Shown here: piece after piece, positions 14,097 through 19,463 of the stretch | Position numbering within the stretch: the stretch's first letter is position 1 | How the letters are laid out: each line of letters begins with the position of its first letter | Assembly (NCBI GenBank): GCA_937138955.1 | Contig: CAKZPJ010000241.1 | Span: 1-19,463 of the forward strand | Direction of reading: 5' to 3' | Origin: an uncultured Flammeovirgaceae bacterium | GTDB lineage: Bacteria; Bacteroidota; Bacteroidia; Cytophagales; Cyclobacteriaceae | DNA length: 19,463 nucleotides | Made by a program: the position numbers and the translations under genes | Notes under the pieces: model-generated | Seen by the model: only the letters and a program-made list of their open reading frames with translations | What the model was told of the DNA's origin: nothing | Databases searched by the model: none

Positions 14097-14900
14097 CTAT
14101 TGCCGTTGTTCTCGGATATGAGCAGCTATCGTGCCAACCGGGGCCAGCCAAACTCCATTAGCTGGGTCTTGGACGTACTGTAATAACTGTTCTAGCATTG
14201 CAGTACGAGTGGTCTGCCTTCCGGTTTCACCAATGTCGTGGCCAGCAAAAACAACCCATTGTCCCTGCTGCCTAGCTGATTCAATGATCGCTTTAACCGC
14301 CGGAAAATCCAGTTCGTCCATTGGCATCCCCATTAGTTGCGCCATGTCGCAAAAAACCGGATCATTCGGAGCTTCATCCAGCCAACCTCGTCCTGTACTG
14401 AACAATTCAGCTACTACTGGCACGTAACTTTCTGTATTTGTTCCCCGTCCCACAAACGTTTGTCCGCAGGGGTAAGCGAATTCAGTAGGTGTTACTCCTA
14501 AAAGAGCTTCAATCTGTTCGTTAGCTTGAGCGAGTTCCTGCTTCATCTGAGTTAGGGAGTATTCTTCAATGGCCTTATCTCTCGCCCAAGTAAAGTTACC
14601 AGTACAGGGGTGGTTCACCGAATGGTTACCCATTTCGTGTCCGGTAGTAGCCGCTTGCTTCCACTTAGTCGGTCGACGTTCTACGCCGCTGGGTACTAAA
14701 TAAAAAGTTGCTTTGGCATCGTATTGATTCAATAGGGGCACTCCGGTATCTACTTGGCTGGGGCGGGCATCGTCGAAGCTAAGACTGATAGCTACTTGTT
14801 TGCCATCGGGCCAACCTATGGGAGTAGTAGCGGGTTGCGCTCGCAGATTGAATATCGGACTTACCGCGATTAGCAGAGCAATGTAGGTCTTGGTAGGCAT
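14097..14900 (-). CDS. Secreted polysaccharide deacetylase (NodB homology, CE4)
   Basis: I place the start at the ATG at 14900 (267 aa), because MPTKTYIALLIAVSPIFNLR followed by AQ is a good Sec signal peptide and the 34 codons upstream overlap the end of the neighbouring gene. The protein therefore acts in the periplasm or outside the cell. NodB motifs: motif 1 SFDDARPS with Asp43-Asp44, motif 2 HSVNH with His93 and His97 as metal ligands, motif 3 FAYPCG (141-146), and a late WVVFAGHDIG with His221 as the likely catalytic acid. Such enzymes remove N- or O-acetyl groups from peptidoglycan, chitin-like or other polysaccharides; substrate is not determined here. Length is normal for a single-domain member. 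A -7 box lies in the 73-nt gap after the DUF2254 gene, so it may be transcribed on its own. Confidence 0.92.
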   Translation of the reverse strand: MPTKTYIALLIAVSPIFNLRAQPATTPIGWPDGKQVAISLSFDDARPSQVDTGVPLLNQYDAKATFYLVPSGVERRPTKWKQAATTGHEMGNHSVNHPCTGNFTWARDKAIEEYSLTQMKQELAQANEQIEALLGVTPTEFAYPCGQTFVGRGTNTESYVPVVAELFSTGRGWLDEAPNDPVFCDMAQLMGMPMDELDFPAVKAIIESARQQGQWVVFAGHDIGETGRQTTRTAMLEQLLQYVQDPANGVWLAPVGTIAAHIREQRQ

Positions 14901-14951
14901 AAGAAGTAACACGTGGTGATAGGCCAAGTTGCTAAAAAGAAGACAGATGAA

Positions 14952-14959
14952 CAAACGTA
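14952..14959 (-). promoter_or_regulatory. Bacteroidetes -7 box for the deacetylase gene
   Basis: On the minus strand this reads TACGTTTG, an exact match to TAnnTTTG, 51 nt upstream of the chosen deacetylase ATG (14900) and just past the stop of the upstream gene. No clear -33 TTTG. It supports the shorter start, since the longer ORF would begin upstream of this box. Confidence 0.45.
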
Positions 14960-14973
14960 ATTGCACTGATGCT

Positions 14974-16344
14974 CTAACGAGGATACATTTCCAGCGCATC
15001 AACGGTGTCTATCTTTTCTTGAACTGTCTCGTTTAATATTTGCTCGGGAGAGTTGTGCAGTAGCTCACGGATGTAGCGATTTAATTTTTGCTTATCTAGC
15101 TCGCTTTTCACATGTATGCTTATATGGTCTATAATCTCCGATAAGGCCGTCGAGAATATTGCGCTATGGCGCTGCGTTGAGTCGCTACATATCATAATTT
15201 CCAGCCATTCTATCAGTTTGTAAATTACTACAGTATCTTGCGCGGTATAGTTTTTAATGGCCGTCCAGCACCAAGTGAACAAATCCTCGAAAAGAATTGG
15301 CTGACCAATCCACCGCAACTTGCCTTGTTTGTCGGCGATAAATGGGGTCTGATGAGCATCCATATGACGAACAAACAGACTGGTAAGGCGATTGATAGCC
15401 TCTACTGCTGTGCCCGGGTCATTTATTCCCGGGCTCATGGCTTTTACAGCTATCTCAGTTAGTTGCTTAAAACCGTAAGCGTAATTTTTTGAGATAATTT
15501 CTTCGGTCTGAAATATAAAAGTGTTGAATAGTGCCTGTTGTTCACCTTGAGTAAGTTGCCGGCTAACCCGAAAGAATGTCTTGTTCTGATGGACATACAC
15601 TCCCCAAGGAACCATCATCCAAACCATAATATTCATCTTCTGACAAAGCTTCAAAAAGGTAGGGCGATCCATATCGTGCAGATAACCCGAGGTGGGACTA
15701 GCAACAGATACCCACGGCTGAGCACTGGGTACTTCCTCCCTAGAAATCATACTAGAATTTTTCAGGTAATGATTTAATGAAGCTAGGGTGTCTTCATACA
15801 AATTACGAACAATATTACCAATTTGAATGTGCTGAGAAATGGAGTGAACAAAAGCTACAAACATAGCTAAGCTAATGAGGCTAAACAAAATTGATAGCAA
15901 GATTGATAAATGCGGAACCTGGAAAGCGTATAGACTCGATTGAATACTTGATAGCACTACGATAGTGTAAAGAATAGTACCTAAATACGTACCCATAACT
16001 ACCTGATGAAAGCGGCGCCCGATGAGGCTAGGTAGCACTCGGGGCGAATAGTTAGATGCCGTTTGGTTGAGCACCACCATAACCATACTAAAGCTGAATA
16101 CCATTAGTGAAATCATACCCCCGGTAATAGAGCCTAGGAGGGTGCGGGCACTATCGGGATAAATAATATTATCTACCGCAAGCTTGTAACTTATCAGCTG
16201 CTCAGGCGAAGATTCATCAACATACAATGTAATGAATGAAGTTATCAGAAACCCAACAGCCAATACCGAGGGAATGAGAGCGATACTAGAGATTACTTTT
16301 AACGAAAGCTCTCGTATATAGCGATGCAGCGAGCGAAATATCAT
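14974..16344 (-). CDS. DUF2254-type integral membrane protein
   Basis: 456 aa. Four membrane segments lie in the N-terminal part (about 18-41, 73-92, 113-135, 146-168), followed by a large soluble region. The pattern fits DUF2254: VFSFSMVMVVLNQTASNYSPRVLP (82-105), with the conserved S-x-SPR turn after the second segment, and the family hallmark KAMSPGINDPGTAVEAINRL (301-320). Known members are uncharacterised predicted membrane proteins, and nothing here gives a function. It lies upstream of the polysaccharide deacetylase in the same direction with a 73-nt gap holding its own -7 box, so co-transcription is possible but not required. A G8 tract lies about 60 bp upstream of the ATG at 16344. 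Confidence 0.88.
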   Translation of the reverse strand: MIFRSLHRYIRELSLKVISSIALIPSVLAVGFLITSFITLYVDESSPEQLISYKLAVDNIIYPDSARTLLGSITGGMISLMVFSFSMVMVVLNQTASNYSPRVLPSLIGRRFHQVVMGTYLGTILYTIVVLSSIQSSLYAFQVPHLSILLSILFSLISLAMFVAFVHSISQHIQIGNIVRNLYEDTLASLNHYLKNSSMISREEVPSAQPWVSVASPTSGYLHDMDRPTFLKLCQKMNIMVWMMVPWGVYVHQNKTFFRVSRQLTQGEQQALFNTFIFQTEEIISKNYAYGFKQLTEIAVKAMSPGINDPGTAVEAINRLTSLFVRHMDAHQTPFIADKQGKLRWIGQPILFEDLFTWCWTAIKNYTAQDTVVIYKLIEWLEIMICSDSTQRHSAIFSTALSEIIDHISIHVKSELDKQKLNRYIRELLHNSPEQILNETVQEKIDTVDALEMYPR

Positions 16345-16402
16345 AAGGAACTAGTATCTACTTTCATACCTAACTGTTAAGTGACTCTGGCTGTTTAAAG
16401 AA

Positions 16403-16410
16403 GGGGGGGG
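16403..16410. repeat. G8 homopolymer tract
   Basis: Eight consecutive G on the plus strand (C8 on the strand of the DUF2254 gene), 59 bp upstream of its start. Such tracts can slip and alter promoter spacing or leader length; no promoter is recognised here, so function is open. The 16345-16444 interval holds nothing else I can name. Confidence 0.6.
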
Positions 16411-16444
16411 AACTGCGCTGCTAAATTATTGGTGTTCAACCCTA

Positions 16445-16506
16445 TTCCATCTGGCAAGTGAAGGGTTTACTTCATTTCCATCTGGCAAGTGAAGGGTTTA
16501 CTTCAT
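16445..16506. repeat. Perfect 2 x 31-bp tandem duplication with hairpins
   Basis: Copies 16445-16475 and 16476-16506 are identical, each beginning TTCCATCTGG and ending TTTACTTCAT. Each contains the arms AAGTGAAG / CTTCATTT-like around GGTTTA, forming a hairpin of about 8 bp with one G-U pair. The array abuts the stop codon of the methyltransferase gene (16507), so in that transcript it gives two successive 3' hairpins, possibly a duplicated terminator. Confidence 0.85.
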
Positions 16507-17304
16507 TCATAGCTTAAGATAATAGTGTTGTTTTACAGCAGAAGGATGAAAGAAAACCAGACCAGCATCAAATACGTCTATTGACAAGGTGACCTGCGGG
16601 TGCTGTATGATAGTTTTCCAGGCCTTTCGCATTCCGAAGGACCAGTGAATGTCATCAAAAATCAGAATACTTTCTTCGTTCGTCTTTGCCAGCAATTGAG
16701 AAAAGTAGTTCAACGTAGGTTCCAAACGATGATTGGCATCTACATAGGCTAAATCTACTTGAGGGATTTTTTGTAATAACTGGGGAAGGGTATCATCAAT
16801 ATTTCCTTTTATCAATTCAATGTTTTGGCGGTGAAAATCGGCGAAGGCCTGACTAGCAATCTCGGCGATTTGAGTACTACCTTCTAAAGTATAAACTGTA
16901 CTTTGTTCATCAGCTATGGATAGATATAGCGTGGTAGCACCTAGAGCAGTTCCAAGTTCTACAATATACTTTGGCTGCTGAAATTGGACTACGTTATAGA
17001 GAAAACGCCCAAATTTAGGTACACTTAATGAGTGGCGAGCAATACTTTTTACCGAGCGAGTACTAGAAGTATTTACGGTAGAAGGAGCACCCATTGGTTG
17101 AACCGATACATCTTCTTCTGATTTTAATAAACTTTTTCGGTACTGCTCGATTGCTGCAAAACCTGAGTGAGATTGACGGTTACAAACTACTTGCTGATAA
17201 AACTGGTAGATAAACGGAGCGTGGAGCGAGTGTTGGTTTACTGCGTTGAGCCAATGATGCCAGTAGCCTATTATTAAAGAGCACCTTTGCCAAAGCGAAA
17301 GCAT
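16507..17304 (-). CDS. Class I SAM-dependent methyltransferase (Methyltransf_24 type)
   Basis: 265 aa. The Rossmann-fold SAM site is clear: KYIVELGTALGATTLYLS (112-129) with motif I E-x-G-x-x-x-G, acidic YTLEGS (138-143), IELIKGNIDDTLP (162-174) and DLAYVDANHRLEP (184-196), then SILIFDDIHWSFGM (212-225), which resembles the metal-associated IDD/W stretch of small O-methyltransferases. The first 85 residues (MLSLWQRCSLIIGYWHHWLN...) are helical and family-specific. The substrate is unknown. It starts 8 nt after apaG and is very likely in one operon with it. Its stop codon directly abuts the 31-bp tandem duplication. An O-methyltransferase of catechol-like type is possible but not shown. Confidence 0.88.
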   Translation of the reverse strand: MLSLWQRCSLIIGYWHHWLNAVNQHSLHAPFIYQFYQQVVCNRQSHSGFAAIEQYRKSLLKSEEDVSVQPMGAPSTVNTSSTRSVKSIARHSLSVPKFGRFLYNVVQFQQPKYIVELGTALGATTLYLSIADEQSTVYTLEGSTQIAEIASQAFADFHRQNIELIKGNIDDTLPQLLQKIPQVDLAYVDANHRLEPTLNYFSQLLAKTNEESILIFDDIHWSFGMRKAWKTIIQHPQVTLSIDVFDAGLVFFHPSAVKQHYYLKL

Positions 17305-17312
17305 AAAAAGGA

Positions 17313-17699
17313 TTAATTAACCCGATAGGGAGCGATCAACGTAAATTCAGGAATAGCTGCCCGAAACTGCTTTCCGTCAGTAATTCGCTCCATCAAGAAA
17401 GTACCTTTCATTTTGCCAATTCCTGATTTAAGGTTGCAGCCCGACACATATTGATGGTATTGTTGAGGTTCTAAGGTAGGCTGTTTGCCAATTACGCCTT
17501 CGCCTTCCACATCTCGCTGAGGGTACCCAGCATCAACTACTTCCCAATGACGACGTAATAACTTTACGGTGAAATTACTGTTATTCTCAATGATAACTTG
17601 GTAGGTAAACACATAGTGGCTTTGGCTGGGATCAGAATATTCCGATTGATATTCCGTCTCAACAGTGACCTTTACGCCTTCTGTGATTTCTGTAACCAT
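17313..17699 (-). CDS. apaG: ApaG-domain protein
   Basis: 128 aa, normal full length for bacterial ApaG. The protein is a fibronectin-III-like beta-sandwich; in enterobacteria it was linked to Co/Mg sensitivity and lies beside apaH, but its biochemical role is not settled. Sequence marks: VTVETEYQSEYSDPSQSHYVFTYQVIIEN (11-39), VKLLRRHWEVVDA (45-57), the glycine-rich VEGEGVIGKQPTLEP (64-78), YVSGCNLKSGIGKMKG (84-99) and a C-terminal IPEFTLIAP. It is first of a two-gene operon with the methyltransferase and divergent from ung across a 60-bp gap. No clear promoter box is found in that gap for apaG. Confidence 0.95.
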   Translation of the reverse strand: MVTEITEGVKVTVETEYQSEYSDPSQSHYVFTYQVIIENNSNFTVKLLRRHWEVVDAGYPQRDVEGEGVIGKQPTLEPQQYHQYVSGCNLKSGIGKMKGTFLMERITDGKQFRAAIPEFTLIAPYRVN

Positions 17700-17759
17700 A
17701 GTATCCGTTATTTACGCAGGAAGTTAACGATAAGTTTAGAATATACTACACAAATCATT

Positions 17760-18422
17760 ATGGATGTACGCATTGCACCTTCGTGGAAGGAAAAGCTAGC
17801 CGACGAATTCAATAAACCTTATTTTGAAGCGTTAGCCGAATTTCTTCGCTCCGAATATAAAGATCAGGTGGTGTATCCGCCGGGAAAAGAAATTTTCCGA
17901 GCCTTTGACCTCACTCCCTTCGATCAAGTAAAAGTAGTCATCTTAGGACAAGACCCCTACCACGGTCCTAAGCAGGCCAACGGATTGGCGTTTTCGGTGC
18001 GAGATGGTATTACCAAACCTCCTTCATTAATTAATATCTTTAAGGAAATCAAAAACGAGTACGACAAGCCCATTCCAGATAGTGGAAACCTGGAACGCTG
18101 GGCGCAACAAGGAGTTTTATTGATTAATTCTACCCTAACGGTACGGGCACGGCAAGCTGGGTCGCACCAGAAGAAAGGCTGGGAAGAATTTACCGACGCA
18201 GTGATTCAGAAGGTTTCAGATGAGCAGGAAAACATTGTGTTTCTGCTGTGGGGAGCCTACGCGCAGAAAAAAGGAGCCATCATTGATGAAAATAAACACC
18301 ACGTACTGAAGTCTGCCCATCCATCGCCCTTTGCTGCCGACCGAGGCTTTTTCGGTAACGAGCATTTCAAGCAAGCCAACGAGTATCTGAAACAACAGGG
18401 TAAGGAAGAGATTGAATGGTGA
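17760..18422 (+). CDS. ung: Uracil-DNA glycosylase, family 1
   Basis: 220 aa from the ATG at 17760. This start gives the normal UNG N-terminus (MDVRIAPSWKEKLADEF); a longer open frame from 17598 would run antisense through apaG and is rejected. UNG removes uracil from DNA to start base-excision repair in the cytoplasm. Catalytic and binding motifs are complete: GQDPYHG (63-69) with Asp65 as the general base, Phe78 for uracil stacking, PPSLINIFKE (87-96), LLINSTLTV (120-128) with Asn123 reading uracil, and HPSPFAADRGFFG (187-199) with His187. TAAGTTTA at 17731-17738 (7 of 8 to TAnnTTTG) lies about 22 nt upstream and may be its -7 box. Confidence 0.97.
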   Translation: MDVRIAPSWKEKLADEFNKPYFEALAEFLRSEYKDQVVYPPGKEIFRAFDLTPFDQVKVVILGQDPYHGPKQANGLAFSVRDGITKPPSLINIFKEIKNEYDKPIPDSGNLERWAQQGVLLINSTLTVRARQAGSHQKKGWEEFTDAVIQKVSDEQENIVFLLWGAYAQKKGAIIDENKHHVLKSAHPSPFAADRGFFGNEHFKQANEYLKQQGKEEIEW

Positions 18423-18479
18423 GACGGAGACCGGAAAATACAGTTCGGACTCCAATCTCCAGCTTTCAGTCTCTGTTTA
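18421..18479. repeat. Low-complexity intergenic sequence between ung and the signal peptidase gene
   Basis: The 57-bp gap between convergent genes is built of variations on GGAGACC / GGACTCC / TCTCC / AGTCTC, with arms GAGAC (18421-18425) and GTCTC (18469-18473) at its ends. No U-tract terminator is seen. It looks like a degenerate short-period repeat rather than unique sequence; the role could be termination of both genes by secondary structure, but this is weak. Confidence 0.3.
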
Positions 18480-19463
18480 TTATTCAATCAAATCTAGTAA
18501 TCGGCTCCAGCGGATTTTACTAAAGAAGCTTTCGTTGGGGTCAATAGAGAGCCAGATAAAGAAAGCTTTACCAACGATGTGATCGGCGGGTACGAATCCC
18601 CAGAAGCGAGAATCTAGCGAGTTGTGGCGGTTATCACCCATCATGAAGTAATAGTTCTGCTTAAACGTATAAGTATCTGCTGCTTCGCCGTCGATGTATA
18701 GTTTCCCGTCTCGCTTTTCTACTTCGTCGTGCCCTTCGTAATACTTGATAACGTACTCGTACTTGGTAATATTTTCGTCAGTTAGTTCAATCTGCTGCCC
18801 CTCCGACGGAACTTCTAGCGGGCCGAAAAAGTCAGCATTCCACGGATAAATGCTGGGATCAGGGTAAATTTCAGGGTTCACCTGATCTTTAGAAGTGGTA
18901 GCAGCATTAACTGCGCTCACGAAAGGCAAAGCTTCAAACTCGGCTGCTACTTTGGGAGTGAGGTAGGCAATGTAGCCATCGGAAGTCCGGTTGAATTCCC
19001 AAACTCCGTACTTATCAAAAACCCGCTGATTAATTACTTGCTCGGTGGCGATAAAGTAACGGTACTGCACTCCTGGGGGATCAGAAAACACATCGCCGTT
19101 CGCGTGTACTTGCCGATCTTTTACTTCAATCACATCGCCGGGAATACCTACACAACGCTTGATATAATTCGTCTTCAAGTCGGTAGGGTACTGATGTTCG
19201 GTAGGGTAATTAAATACCACTACGTCGCCCCGCTTCACATGAGAGAAACCTGGCAAACGGTACTGTGGCAGCTGAATCCAATCTACGTAAGAAGGAATAT
19301 CCGTACCCCAAATTTTCTGATGGGTCAGTGGCATTTGCAACGGAGTTTTGGGTGTGCGCGCGCCATAGTGCATTTTGCTCACAAACAAAAAATCACCTAC
19401 CAGCAGAGAGTTCTCCATCGAAGGAGTGGGAATGGTAAAAGCTTCCAAAAACAGCCAACGGAT
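18480..19463 (-). CDS. lepB: Signal peptidase I, N-terminus beyond the right edge
   Basis: At least 327 residues are in the window; the frame stays open through 19463 (IRWLFLEAFTIPTPSM), so the start lies outside. An apparent TTG start at 19448 is not credible, because the upstream residues continue the usual membrane segment before the active site. The enzyme cleaves Sec and Tat signal peptides on the outer face of the inner membrane. Family S26 boxes, numbered from the first visible codon: nucleophile Ser15 in IPTPSMENSL, catalytic Lys102 in YIKRCVGIPGD and MGDNRHNSLDSRFWGFV near 275-291. Between these last two boxes lies a long insert of about 170 residues rich in loops, longer than in E. 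coli-type short enzymes but, from memory, common in Bacteroidetes. The gene converges on ung. Confidence 0.95.
   Translation of the reverse strand: MRWLFLEAFTIPTPSMENSLLVGDFLFVSKMHYGARTPKTPLQMPLTHQKIWGTDIPSYVDWIQLPQYRLPGFSHVKRGDVVVFNYPTEHQYPTDLKTNYIKRCVGIPGDVIEVKDRQVHANGDVFSDPPGVQYRYFIATEQVINQRVFDKYGVWEFNRTSDGYIAYLTPKVAAEFEALPFVSAVNAATTSKDQVNPEIYPDPSIYPWNADFFGPLEVPSEGQQIELTDENITKYEYVIKYYEGHDEVEKRDGKLYIDGEAADTYTFKQNYYFMMGDNRHNSLDSRFWGFVPADHIVGKAFFIWLSIDPNESFFSKIRWSRLLDLIE

Noticed and set aside
14901..15002. Longer start for the polysaccharide deacetylase
   Set aside because: It overlaps the DUF2254 gene and places a second hydrophobic stretch before a good signal peptide; the ATG at 14900 gives a clean signal peptide and lies after a -7 box.
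17598..17759. Longer start for uracil-DNA glycosylase
   Set aside because: It would add 54 residues antisense to apaG that match no UNG N-terminus; the ATG at 17760 gives the normal family start.
19446..19448. TTG as start codon of signal peptidase I
   Set aside because: The frame continues to the window edge with residues (IRWLFL) that fit the membrane anchor, so the gene is simply truncated by the window.

Overview
The window looks like chromosomal DNA from a marine or soil member of the Bacteroidetes, probably order Cytophagales. Four things point there. Several genes are preceded by sequences matching the Bacteroidetes -7 box TAnnTTTG. Shine-Dalgarno sequences are weak or absent. Signal peptidase I and ribosomal protein S16 have the long forms seen in that phylum. 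Base composition is moderate (roughly 40-45 % G+C by eye). This assignment comes from gene content and motifs only; no database search was possible.

Layout, left to right. (1) 1-382, minus: the 5' end of an acyl-CoA dehydrogenase gene, with a good -7 box and a perfect 40-bp palindrome upstream. (2) 751-5484, plus: one very large (1577 aa) multi-pass membrane protein with at least two, probably three, extracytoplasmic sensor-like domains (one Cache-like) and a cytosolic C-terminal region resembling a degenerate NTPase plus winged helix. It is followed by a 60-aa conserved-looking protein ending in CVGCGS, with a good terminator. (3) 5831-8035: an AT-rich, gene-poor stretch around one lipoprotein with beta-propeller character; composition and surroundings suggest an accessory insertion. 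(4) 8036-10313: a divergent stress pair, an FeS-BCP-type photolyase (minus) that appears to lack all four iron-sulfur cysteines and a Dps ferritin (plus). Their shared intergenic region carries 7.5 copies of an 8-bp tandem repeat next to the photolyase start. (5) 10389-12113, minus: rpsP-rimM operon, in which ribosomal protein S16 has a roughly 250-residue Glu/Ala-rich tail. (6) 12374-13501, plus: an orphan Tat-exported TRAP-type solute-binding protein, overlapping tail-to-tail with a DUF2227-like membrane protein (13498-13968, minus). (7) 14097-16344, minus: secreted polysaccharide deacetylase and a DUF2254-type membrane protein. (8) 16507-17699, minus: methyltransferase and apaG as a close pair, divergent from ung (17760-18422, plus). 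(9) 18480-19463, minus: signal peptidase I, running off the right edge.

Most genes are housekeeping or stress functions with no single pathway linking them. The parts least explained by known families are the 1577-aa sensor protein with its small neighbour, the S16 tail, the cysteine-less photolyase, and a set of short intergenic repeats: perfect palindrome, octamer array, ATGATGAAT-type palindromes, 31-bp duplication and G8 tract. I see no tRNA, rRNA, CRISPR array, intact insertion sequence or prophage.
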